21,174 bases of DNA, from assembly GCA_903885855.1 (NCBI GenBank), contig CAISKG010000366.1, positions 1-21,174 of the forward strand, read 5' to 3'. Below are positions 8,613 through 16,811 of this stretch, piece by piece (within the stretch, counting starts at the first letter, position 1; every line of letters starts with the position of its first letter). Under the pieces are notes generated by a model that worked only from the letters and a program-made list of their open reading frames with translations, had not been told where the DNA came from and did no database searches. This stretch comes from an uncultured Planctomycetaceae bacterium. GTDB taxonomy: Bacteria; Planctomycetota; Planctomycetia; Pirellulales; UBA1268. Position numbers and translations under genes: made by a program.

Positions 8613-9575
8613 ATGCCCACGCTCCCCAGGCGCGCCTGGCTCGGCGGCACGGTGACCGCCGCCCTCGGCGCGGGGCTCGTCGCCCCGGCGCCGGCCACGG
8701 CCGACGACGCCGCCCCCGGCGACCTCGTCGACGCGCACGTCCACGTCTGGACGCCCGACACGGCGCGCTACGGGCTCGCGGCAGGCTTCACCCAGGCCGA
8801 TCTCGCGCCGCCGAGTTTCACGGCCGAGGAGCTGCTCGCCCTCTGCCGCCCGGCGGGGGTGTCGCGCGTGGTGCTCATCCAGATGAGCTTCTACGGCTTC
8901 GACAACGCCTACATGCTCGCGTGCATGCGCCGCCACGCCCCGGCCTTCTCCGGGGTGGCGATCGTCGACCACGACGCGCCGGGCGTGGCGGATTCGATGC
9001 GCACGCTGAAAGCCGACGGCGTCCGCGGCTTCCGCCTCTACGCCGACGCGACCAAGGCCGCCGCCTGGGCCGACTCGGCCGGGATGCGGGCGATGTGGTC
9101 CTGCGGCGCCGACGAGAACCTCGCCATGTGCCTGCTGGCCGATCCCGACGCGCTGGCCCCGATCGCCGCCATGATCGAGCGCTTCCCGCGCACCCCCGTG
9201 GTCATCGATCACTGCGCCCGGATCGGCATGCAGGGGGGCCTCGACACCCCCGGCGCCCGCCGCGATCTCGACCGACTGTGTGCCCTCGCCGAGCACCCGC
9301 AGGTGCACGTGAAGGTCTCTGCCTACTACGCGCTGGGGGCCAAGAAGCCCCCCTACGACGACCTCGGCCCGATGATCCGCCGCCTCCGCGACGCCTACGG
9401 CGCGCGGCGGCTGATGTGGGCCAGCGACTGCCCCTACCAGGTGCAGCCGGGCCCGGCCGGGGAGGCGCACTCCTACGAGGCGTCGCTGGCGCTGGTGCGC
9501 GACCGGCTCGACTTCCTCTCCGCCGAGGAGCGCCTCGACATCCTGCGGAACACCGCCCGGCGCGTGTTCTTCTGA
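8613..9575 (+). CDS. Amidohydrolase family 2 (TIM-barrel metal hydrolase), Tat-exported
   Basis: The product is 320 aa, the usual size for the Amidohydro_2 family, which includes lactonases and decarboxylases acting on cyclic or aromatic acids. A twin-arginine signal is visible (Arg6-Arg7 in PRRAWLGG, hydrophobic VTAALGAGLVAPA, cleavage near ATADD). The metal site begins with Asp40-Ala-His42-Val-His44-Val-Trp (DAHVHVW). Further conserved sites are His200 in VVIDHCARIG and Asp272 in MWASDCPYQV, where the family usually has SDWP. The C-terminus ILRNTARRVFF is the family's typical ending. The start is supported by GGAG at 8602. It is the last gene of the operon, 24 bp after the M20 gene, and faces the converging WD40 gene 25 bp away. 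It probably opens a lactone or cleaves an acid produced by the partner genes, which is inference. The exact reaction is unknown. Confidence 0.92.
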   Translation: MPTLPRRAWLGGTVTAALGAGLVAPAPATADDAAPGDLVDAHVHVWTPDTARYGLAAGFTQADLAPPSFTAEELLALCRPAGVSRVVLIQMSFYGFDNAYMLACMRRHAPAFSGVAIVDHDAPGVADSMRTLKADGVRGFRLYADATKAAAWADSAGMRAMWSCGADENLAMCLLADPDALAPIAAMIERFPRTPVVIDHCARIGMQGGLDTPGARRDLDRLCALAEHPQVHVKVSAYYALGAKKPPYDDLGPMIRRLRDAYGARRLMWASDCPYQVQPGPAGEAHSYEASLALVRDRLDFLSAEERLDILRNTARRVFF

Positions 9576-9600
9576 CGCTCCCGTGGACGGCGGGCCGCGC

Positions 9601-11685
9601 TCAGCGGCCGGGCTCGAGGGGCGTCTCGGCGATCCGCTCGCCGGTGGAGAGCCTCCAGACGACGATCCGGCCGTCGAACGTCCCGCCGGCGACGAGATCC
9701 GCGGCGGGGCTGGCCGCGGCGGAGACGAACCGCGCCGGGGCCGCGGGGTCGTATTCGCGCACCGGCTCGCCGTCGCCGAGCCGGAACGACCGCACCTTCC
9801 CCCCGGCCGAGGCGGCCACGAAGCCGTCCCCCGCCGGCGCCAACTGGAACACCTCGCCGCCGAGGTGCGTGTCGCGGACGTGCGCCGCGTCGGCGATCTT
9901 CCAGCGGTCCTGCTTCTTCGAATCCCCCGCCGACACCATCTCCTCCCCGCCCGGCGCGAAGAGGATGCCGCGCACCGGCGCGTCGTGGCGGCCGTAGGTC
10001 GCCAGGAGCGCTCCGCTGGCGGCCTCGAAGACCTTGGCGGTGCGGTCGCGGCTCCCGGTGGCGAGCCTGGTGCCGTCGGGGCTCCAGGCCACGGCGAGCA
10101 CCCAGTCGCGGTGGGCGGGCAGGACGCGGAGGAGACGGCCATCGGAGGCGTCGTGGATCCGCACGGTGGCGTCGGAGGCGGCCACGGCGAGCCGATCGCC
10201 CGCCGGGCTGAAGGCGACGTCGTGCACCACGTCGGTGCCCGGCGCGAGCACGCGGAGCAGTTCGCCCGACAGCGCGAAGACACGCACCTCGCCCCAGCGG
10301 CCCGGTATCCCGCCGGCCACGGCGAAGCGGTCGCCGGCCGGATGGACGGCGATCCGGCTCGAGCGCTCGGCGACGTTGCCGATGCGCCGCACCACCGATC
10401 CGGAGGCGGGGTCGACGACGAGCACCTCGCGCCAGCCGCCGGCGAGGAGCGCGCCCGACGGCGTGAAGGCCAGCGCCGTCACCGGGGGCGGGGCGGGGTA
10501 CGCCGCCGGCGCCGCCGGATGGACCGGCGCGGGGATCTGCTCGAGCAGCGACCCGGCGGAGGAGGTGCCGTCGAACGGGAGGCCGGCGTCGATCCAGCGG
10601 CGAAGCGCCGCGACCGCGTCGGCCCCGAGCGGCTCGCCGTGGAGCGGCATCCGCAGATCGGGATCGGCGGAGACGATGCGCTCCAGGGCGGCGCTCGCGT
10701 CCCGGCTGCCGGCGACGAAGCCGGGCGCTCCGGAGGCACCGGCGCCGCGGAGGGCGTCGAACGAGTCGGCCCGCCACCCGCCCTCGACCCTCGATGCACC
10801 GTGGCAGGCGATGCACCGGCCGACGAGGATCGGGGCCACGTCGCGCACGAAGCTCGGCCCGACGGGGTCGGGCGCGGCGGGGATGGCCTCGATCTCGAGG
10901 CGGTAGGGGAAGGCCTCGCCGCCGGAATCGTTGGCGTCCTGGAGGACGATCGAGAGCGTCTCCGCGCGGCCCACGGTCAGCTCGAGCACGGGATCGCGCG
11001 ATTCGCGGCCGTCGTCGGCGCTGGCGAGCGTGCCGCCGTCGGCGCCGTGGACGGTGAGGAGGGGATCGAGCGCGCTGCCCAGCGCCGAGGCGCGCGCGGC
11101 GACCCGGAGGCGCGTGCCGGCCGCGACCTCGATGCGGTGGACATCGACGTCGAGCGGGCGGCCGATCTGGCCGAGGATCTCGAGCGGCCCGGCCGGGGGC
11201 AGCGCCACGGGCGTCGCGGTGGCGAAGCCGTCGTTGGGCTCGGTCTCCGCTCGGGCGCGGTCGGCGGGCAGCAGCGGCACCTCGAACGTGGTCTCGCCGC
11301 CGGGCGCGACGAGCACGACCGCCGCGGCGGGGAGCGCCGCCGGCAGCGCCGCGTCGAAGCGCAGCTCCACCTCCACCTGCGTGTCGCCGGCCTTCGCCGC
11401 GGGGACGCCGTTGGGAAGGGGCGCCTTCCCCTGCGACAGGAGCGTCGCCGTCACCCCCGCGGTCGCCGAGCGCGCGGCCGAGACGCCGTCGAGGAGCAGC
11501 CCCCGGGCGCGGACCTTCACGGGCTCGCCGGGCGCCGCCGCCAGCGGCACCGTGAACAGCGCCCGCGGCGGCGCGGGGGCGTCGTCGGCGCACAGCCGGC
11601 CGGCCAGCAGCACGAGCGCCGCCGAGGCCCACGGCACGGGGCCGCGGCGCGGGGCCGCGAGGGGGATCGGCCGGAGAGCGCCCAC
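9601..11685 (-). CDS. PPC domain / PSCyt cytochrome-like / seven-blade WD40 fusion, secreted
   Basis: The product is 694 aa from a GTG at 11685, which lies 5 bp after the preceding DUF1501 stop; a second GTG at 11637 is possible. A signal peptide precedes GRLCADDAP. Domains in order: a beta-rich region (about 40-140), a pre-peptidase C-terminal-like PPC domain (about 145-270; TEPNDGFATATP, GSALDPLLTVHGADG, ASADDG), and a PSCyt domain with CxxCH at Cys291-Cys294-His295 (GRCIACHG) and PLHGEPLGADAVAALRRWID. A beta-propeller follows (about 400-690) in which I count seven WD40-like repeats (VTALAFTPSG, VHDVAFSPAGDRLAVAASD, VLAVAWSPDGTRLATGSRD and others). The architecture suggests an exported scaffold holding partners together. 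It is the last gene of the five-gene operon. Haem binding and partners are inferred, not shown. Confidence 0.92.
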   Translation of the reverse strand: MGALRPIPLAAPRRGPVPWASAALVLLAGRLCADDAPAPPRALFTVPLAAAPGEPVKVRARGLLLDGVSAARSATAGVTATLLSQGKAPLPNGVPAAKAGDTQVEVELRFDAALPAALPAAAVVLVAPGGETTFEVPLLPADRARAETEPNDGFATATPVALPPAGPLEILGQIGRPLDVDVHRIEVAAGTRLRVAARASALGSALDPLLTVHGADGGTLASADDGRESRDPVLELTVGRAETLSIVLQDANDSGGEAFPYRLEIEAIPAAPDPVGPSFVRDVAPILVGRCIACHGASRVEGGWRADSFDALRGAGASGAPGFVAGSRDASAALERIVSADPDLRMPLHGEPLGADAVAALRRWIDAGLPFDGTSSAGSLLEQIPAPVHPAAPAAYPAPPPVTALAFTPSGALLAGGWREVLVVDPASGSVVRRIGNVAERSSRIAVHPAGDRFAVAGGIPGRWGEVRVFALSGELLRVLAPGTDVVHDVAFSPAGDRLAVAASDATVRIHDASDGRLLRVLPAHRDWVLAVAWSPDGTRLATGSRDRTAKVFEAASGALLATYGRHDAPVRGILFAPGGEEMVSAGDSKKQDRWKIADAAHVRDTHLGGEVFQLAPAGDGFVAASAGGKVRSFRLGDGEPVREYDPAAPARFVSAAASPAADLVAGGTFDGRIVVWRLSTGERIAETPLEPGR

Positions 11686-11690
11686 GGGGA

Positions 11691-13008
11691 TCAGGCTCCG
11701 AACAGCTCGTGGACGAAGCGGCCGCCGTCGAGGATCTCGACCGGCCGCCCGTCGGCCGTGGTGAGGTGCTTCCGCGGCTCGATGCCGAGGGCGGAGAGGA
11801 TCGTGAAGGCCACGTCGGCCGGGCCGATCGGCGTCTCCACCACCCGCGCGCCGTCGCGGTCGGTGGCGCCGATCACCGCGCCGCGGCGCACGCCGGCGCC
11901 CGCGAAGAGGAGCGACGCGGCCGGGCCCCAGTGGTCGCGGCCGGCGTCCTTGTTGATCTTCGGCGTCCGACCGAACTCCCCCATGCACACCAGCAGCGTC
12001 TCGTCGAGGAGGCCGCGGGCCTTGAGGTCGTCGACGAGCGCCGAGAAGGCGACGTCGAACTCCGGCAGCTTCGCGTCGAGCCCCTCGAAGATCCTGGCGT
12101 GATGATCCCAGCCGCCGTGGTTCACCGTCACGAACCGGACCCCCGACTCGACGAGGCGCCGCGCCAGGAGGCAGCTCTGCCCGAACGTCGTCCGGCCGTA
12201 ACGGTCGCGGACGCCGTCGCTCTCGCGCTCGATCGCGAACGCCTCCCGGGCGCGGGGGGAGAGCACCATCGACATGGCGCGCGAGCGGTACTCGTCGTAC
12301 GATCGGATCGCGTCGTTGCCCTCGACGCGCGCGGCGAGACGGTCGACGGCGGCGAGGAGCGACTGCCGGCGCTCCACGCGCAGCGGCGGCAGCGCGTCGG
12401 GGGCGAGCAGGTCGCGGACCCGGTAGCCGGCCTCGTTCGGATCGCCCGCCTTGAAGCTCTCGTAGCGGCCGCCGAGGAAGGCGCTCTTGCCGAGCTCCCA
12501 GGTGAACGAGGGATTGCGGGGAACCGCCACGTACGGGGGGCAGCTCCCCGCCGAAGCCGCACTCGTGCGCCGCGACGGCGCCCAGGGCGGGCCAGTCACC
12601 GAACGGGGTCCCGAACCGCCCGGAGAGGACCCAATTCGTCGCCGTCTCGTGGTGGTCGTTGTCGTGGGCGCCGCTCCGCACGAGGCACAGCGAGGAGAGC
12701 GTCGCGGCCATGCGCGGGAGCAGCTCGCCGATCCGCACCCCCGGCAGGCTCGTGGGGATCGTGGCGTACTTGCCGCGCACCTCCGCCGCCGCGTCGGGCT
12801 TGGGGTCGAACGAATCGTGGTGCGACAGGCCGCCGCCGAGGAAGACGAGGATCACCGACCGGGCCCGCGCCGGCGCGCTCGCCGCCGCCTCGGCCTCCAA
12901 CAGCGCCGGCAGCGCGAGCCCCAGCGGCGCGAGCCCGCCGACGCGGAGGAAGTGGCGCCGCGTGGCGGCGGTGTGGCGGCCGGATCGCCCGGTGGAGACG
13001 TCGAACAT
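11691..13008 (-). CDS. DUF1501 protein, Tat-exported, reading frame broken by one extra base
   Basis: The gene starts at ATG 13008 (MFDVSTGRSG), with a clear twin-arginine signal (Arg17-Arg18 in TRRHFLRVGG, then APLGLALPALL). It has the DUF1501 signature LGGGLSHHDSFDPKP (His63, Asp65, Asp68). That frame holds until ECGFGGELPP. The rest (YVAVPRNPSFTWELG, GYRVRDLLAPD, VNHGGWDHHA, MGEFGRTPKINKDAGRDHW, ending VHELFGA) is in another frame. The switch falls on a run of six G on the plus strand (12535-12540). Removing one base joins the halves into 438 aa with the expected family text LPPYVAVP across the join. Both halves are otherwise intact, with no stops, so a sequence error is more likely than decay. 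It lies 26 bp after the DUF1549/DUF1553 gene and 5 bp before the WD40 gene. Its C-terminus is the shorter GRDHWGPA subtype, unlike the other two copies. Confidence 0.85.
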
Positions 13009-13034
13009 CGTCCGCGACGGCCCGCGCCGCCCCC

Positions 13035-15389
13035 TCAGTGGTTGAAGGTGAACTCTTTGGAATTGACCAGCGCCCAGAGGAGATCGGCGGCCACCTCCTC
13101 CCGGCTCCCCTGCGCGAGCGCGGCGCCCGTCGCCTCGAGCTCGGTGGCCCGCGGCGGTCGGCCGAGGGCGGCGAGCACCAGCGCCTCCACCAGCGCCTCC
13201 GGAGGCGCGCCGGCGGTCGCCGCGAGGACGCGGGCCAGCGACCCGTCCTCGCGGCGGAGCTTCGCCTGGACGGTGTCTCCGTTCTGGAGGTGGAGGAGCT
13301 GCGGGAGCGTCACCTCGCCGGAGCGCTCGCAGGCGCAGGCCGTCACCCGGTCGGAACGCCCGAAGGTGGCGAGGAAGTAGGAGTCGGTCTGGGGACCGGG
13401 GAGCTGGATCGCCCGGGTGCCCTCGGGGCTGCCGGCGAACGCGTCGGGCACGCCGGTCACCGCGGCGATGGCGTCGGCGAGCACCTCCGCCGGCAGGCGC
13501 CGGGGGTAAAAGTGCGAATGGAAGCGGCCATCGGCGGCGTTGGCGGGGGAGGTGTCGGCGGCGAGCTGGTAGGCACGCGACCCGACGATGAGCCGCATCA
13601 CGTGACGCAGGTCGTATCCCGACCCGACGAGTTCCCGGGAGAGCGCCTCGAGGAGCGCGGCGTTGCTGGGGGGATTCGTCGCCCGGAGGTCGTCCACCGG
13701 TTCCACGAGGCCCACGGCGAAGAAGTGCTTCCAGAGACGATTGACGATCGCCGCGGCGAAGAGCGGGTTGTCCGGCGACACGACCCACTCGGCGAGGCGC
13801 TCGCGCGGATCGGCGCCGGCCGGGATCTCCACGGCACGTCGGTCGAGGCCCTGTGGCGCGAGGTGGCTGCCGGTGCGCGGCTGGAGGGCGGTGACGGGCG
13901 CGAGCCGGGCCTTCTCGATCTCGGCGGCGAGCGTCGCGAGCCGGGCCCGCTTCGCCTCGAGCTCGGCCGGAGCGGCCGGCGCCCCGGCGGCGGCCCCTTC
14001 GAGCTTCGCGAGCTCCTGCTCGACGCCGCGCCGCTCGCGCTCCATCTCGCGCTCCTGCCGGGACGCCACCACCAGCAGCGTGGCCCCCTCGGCGGGGGGC
14101 CTGCGATCGAGGGCGACGCGCGAGAAGAAGGCGGCGAAGTGGTAGTAGTCGTCCTGCGTGGCGCGCTCGAGGGGGTGGTTGTGGCAGCGGGCGCATCCGA
14201 TCCGCGATCCCAGGAAGGCCTGCGCCGCCGAATCGGCCGCCTCCGAGTCGACCGCCTGCTTCTCGCCGACGGTCACGATCCACCAGCCGACGGCCGGATG
14301 GTCGTCGCGGGCGGTGAGGACGTCGCGGACGAGCGCGTTCCAGGGACGGTTCGCCGCCACCTGCCCACGGAGCCAGGCGTGGAAGGCCCGCACCCCCTTC
14401 ACCCCGCGCACGTCGTGGTCGCGCTCCTTGCGGTTCTGCAGCAGGTCGGAGAGCCAGAGCGTCCAGAAATCGGCGAACTCGGGCCGGGCGAAGAGGGCGT
14501 CGACGACCCGCGCCCGCTTCCCGGGATCGGGGTCGGCGAGGAACGACCGCACCTCCGCGGGAGCCGGCAGCGTCCCCACGAGGTCGAGCATCACCCGCCG
14601 CAGGAACGTGGCGTCGTCGCAATCGTCGGCCGGCGGCAGGCGGAGGGCCCGGAGTTTCTCCATCACGTGCCCGTCGACGAGCGTGCGCCGCTCGGCGTAG
14701 CGCTCCGCCGGCACCTCGTGCGGGAAGGGGCTGGTGACCACGATCGTGGCGACGTGGCCCTGGTAGGTCGCCACCACCGCCGACTCGCCGGGCCGCTCCA
14801 CGCGCACCACCCCCTCGGGCGTGACCGAGACGGTGGAGGGATCGTTGGCGTGGAAGCGCGCCAGCGCCGTGACGTCGCGCGAGGTGCCGTCGCTCCACAG
14901 CGCGGTGACGCCGAGGCCGTGCCCCTCGCCCGGCGCACCCGCGAGCGCCCCGGGCGACACCGCGATCGATACCACGCGCGGCTCGTCGGCGACCGGGCCC
15001 GGCGCGCCGGCGGCGATCCAGGCACGGAGCGTGGCCGCCGCGGTGCTCGAGGCGGCGAAGAGCCTCCCTCCGCCGTGCGGGATCGCTCCGGTGGCCTTCC
15101 CCAACAGGAGGCTCTCCGCGGGGTCGAGGCCGGCGATCCGGCGGCCGTATTCCTCGGTGACCAGCGCCGCGTGGTCGGCCTCCGGGGCGTACCCGCGCAG
15201 CGACAGCCGGAAGCCGTTCTGGCCGGCGAGCTTGCCGTGGCAACCGCCCGCGTTGCAGCCGTGGCGCGTGAGCACCGGCTCGACGTCGTTGATGAAACTC
15301 GGCCCCTCGGCCCCCCGCGCCGCCGGCAGCCACAGGCCGAGGATCACGATCCCGATCGCCGCGGCGCTGGAGGGGGCGGCGGCGCGCAT
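13035..15389 (-). CDS. Ig-like / DUF1549 / DUF1553 planctomycete protein with CX4CH motif
   Basis: The product is 784 aa of unknown biochemical role. The signal peptide is residues 1-26 (AAAIGIVILGLWLPAARGA). An N-terminal cytochrome-like region has Cys45-Cys50-His51 (HGCNAGGCHG), a CX4CH rather than CxxCH spacing. An Ig-like (BIG2-type) domain follows (about 140-225; VVSIAVSPGALAG, ALWSDGTSRDVTALA). DUF1549 (about 230-425) carries RVMLDLVGTLPAPAEV and a standard CxxCH at Cys399-Cys402-His403 (GCARCHNHPLE). A charged coiled coil follows (about 430-490; QEREMERERRGVEQEL). DUF1553 (about 525-770) has VNRLWKHFFAVGLVEP near residue 555 and VTLPQLLHLQNGDTV, and ends NSKEFTFNH. The ATG directly abuts the TAG of the upstream DUF1501 gene (TAGATG), a strong sign of translational coupling. 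Length and domains fit the subfamily. Confidence 0.93.
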   Translation of the reverse strand: MRAAAPSSAAAIGIVILGLWLPAARGAEGPSFINDVEPVLTRHGCNAGGCHGKLAGQNGFRLSLRGYAPEADHAALVTEEYGRRIAGLDPAESLLLGKATGAIPHGGGRLFAASSTAAATLRAWIAAGAPGPVADEPRVVSIAVSPGALAGAPGEGHGLGVTALWSDGTSRDVTALARFHANDPSTVSVTPEGVVRVERPGESAVVATYQGHVATIVVTSPFPHEVPAERYAERRTLVDGHVMEKLRALRLPPADDCDDATFLRRVMLDLVGTLPAPAEVRSFLADPDPGKRARVVDALFARPEFADFWTLWLSDLLQNRKERDHDVRGVKGVRAFHAWLRGQVAANRPWNALVRDVLTARDDHPAVGWWIVTVGEKQAVDSEAADSAAQAFLGSRIGCARCHNHPLERATQDDYYHFAAFFSRVALDRRPPAEGATLLVVASRQEREMERERRGVEQELAKLEGAAAGAPAAPAELEAKRARLATLAAEIEKARLAPVTALQPRTGSHLAPQGLDRRAVEIPAGADPRERLAEWVVSPDNPLFAAAIVNRLWKHFFAVGLVEPVDDLRATNPPSNAALLEALSRELVGSGYDLRHVMRLIVGSRAYQLAADTSPANAADGRFHSHFYPRRLPAEVLADAIAAVTGVPDAFAGSPEGTRAIQLPGPQTDSYFLATFGRSDRVTACACERSGEVTLPQLLHLQNGDTVQAKLRREDGSLARVLAATAGAPPEALVEALVLAALGRPPRATELEATGAALAQGSREEVAADLLWALVNSKEFTFNH

Positions 15390-16811
15390 CTACGCCAGCA
15401 CCCCGTGGTGCACCTCGCCGGCGACGTCGGTGAGACGGAAGTCGCGGCCGGCGTGGCGCCAGGTCAGCTTCTCGTGGTCGATCCCCAGCAGCCACAGCAT
15501 CGTGGCGTGCACGTCGTGGATGTGCATCCGCCTGTCGACGGCGTAGTAGCCGTACTCGTCGGTCGCGCCGTAGCGCTGCCCCCCCTTCACGCCGCCGCCG
15601 GCCATCCACATCGTGTAGCCGTCGGGATTGTGGTCGCGGCCGTCCTTTCCCTGGGCCACCGGCGTGCGGCCGAACTCCCCCCCCCAGACCACGAGCGTGT
15701 CGTCGAGGAGCCCGCGGCGCTTGAGGTCGGTGAGCAGACCGGCGATCGGGCGGTCGACCTCGGAGGCCTTCTCGGTGTGGCCGGCGAGGAGGTCGCCGTG
15801 CTGGTCCCACTGCACCTTCGCGTCGCTGTGCGTCACCTGCACGAAGCGCACCCCCGCCTCGGCGAAGCGCCGGGCCATGAGGCACTGGCGGCCGAAGTTC
15901 TCGGTGCGCGGGTCGTCGAGGCCATAGAGCGCGAGCGTCTCGGCGGTCTCGCCGGCGATGTCCTGGAGGCCGGGCATCGTGGCCTGCATGCGGAAGGCGA
16001 GCTCGAACGACTCGAGCCGCGCCTCGAGCTGCGGGTCGGGGGGGAGCCCGGCGGCGCGGTCGAGGCCCGCGAGCAGGTCGAGCTGCCGGCGCTGCACGGC
16101 GGCGCCGTAGCGCGGGTTGCCCATGAACTTCACCCGCGCCTCGGTGGCCGGCCGGCTCGCCACCCCCATCGGCACCCCCTGGTAGCGCGCCGGCAGGAAG
16201 GCGGAGTTCCAGTTGTTCAGGCCCCCGTGGGCGAGCGTGGGGCTGATCGTGAGGAAGCCCGGCAGGTCGGCGTTGTCGGTGCCGAGGCCGTAGTTCACCC
16301 ACGCCCCCATGCTCGGCCGCACGAAGGTGTCGCTGCCGGTGTGGAGCTTGAGGACGGCGCCGCCGTGGGCGGAGTTGGTGCCGTGGCAGGAGTTGAGGAA
16401 GCAGATGTCGTCGACGTGCCGGGCGACGTGCGGGAAGAGCTCGCTGACGTGGATCCCGCTCGCGCCGTGGCGCGCGAACTTCCACGGCGAGCCGAGGAGG
16501 TTGCCGGTGGGGGCGAATTGCACGCGCGGCTTGGCGAAGGGCAGCTCCTTGCCGTCGTCGGCCTGGAGGCGCGGCTTGTAGTCGAAGGTGTCGACCTGCG
16601 ACGGCCCCCCCTTCATGAACATGAAGATCACCCGCTTCGCGCGGGCCGGCCCGCGCCACGGGGCCGCGGCGTCGCCGTCGGCACCGGCGGCGAGCAGGGC
16701 CCTCGCCGCGAGCCAGCCGAAGCCGGCGGCGGTCGAGGCGAGCAGGCGCCGCCGGCCGGGGGCGGCGCGGGGGACGGGATCGGCGGGGACGGAGGGGGGG
16801 TGCATGGGCAT
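15390..16811 (-). CDS. DUF1501 protein, Tat-exported
   Basis: The product is 473 aa from the ATG at 16811, which overlaps the stop of the upstream gene by one base (TGATG); a second ATG at 16805 would remove two residues. A twin-arginine-like signal (Arg20-Arg21-Arg22 in GRRRLLASTAAG, hydrophobic FGWLAARALLAAGA) predicts export. Family signatures: MKGGPSQVDTFDYKP, where Gln replaces the His seen in the other two copies, HVSELFPHVARHVDD, GAWVNYGLGTDNADLPGFL, GGEFGRTPVAQGKDGRDHN (Glu379), HIHDVHATMLWLLGIDH (His430, His432) and RHAGRDFRLTDVAGEVHHG. The coding strand contains a nine-base G run at GGEFGRT that is in frame here. It is the second gene of the five-gene operon, paired with the DUF1549/DUF1553 gene before it and abutting the next one. 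Reaction unknown. Confidence 0.94.
   Translation of the reverse strand: MPMHPPSVPADPVPRAAPGRRRLLASTAAGFGWLAARALLAAGADGDAAAPWRGPARAKRVIFMFMKGGPSQVDTFDYKPRLQADDGKELPFAKPRVQFAPTGNLLGSPWKFARHGASGIHVSELFPHVARHVDDICFLNSCHGTNSAHGGAVLKLHTGSDTFVRPSMGAWVNYGLGTDNADLPGFLTISPTLAHGGLNNWNSAFLPARYQGVPMGVASRPATEARVKFMGNPRYGAAVQRRQLDLLAGLDRAAGLPPDPQLEARLESFELAFRMQATMPGLQDIAGETAETLALYGLDDPRTENFGRQCLMARRFAEAGVRFVQVTHSDAKVQWDQHGDLLAGHTEKASEVDRPIAGLLTDLKRRGLLDDTLVVWGGEFGRTPVAQGKDGRDHNPDGYTMWMAGGGVKGGQRYGATDEYGYYAVDRRMHIHDVHATMLWLLGIDHEKLTWRHAGRDFRLTDVAGEVHHGVLA

Noticed and set aside
12535..12540. Programmed +1 frameshifting in the DUF1501 and FkbM genes
   Set aside because: Two unrelated genes each with one surplus base in a homopolymer, and two intact DUF1501 paralogues alongside, make sequence error more likely. 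Kept only as a testable alternative.
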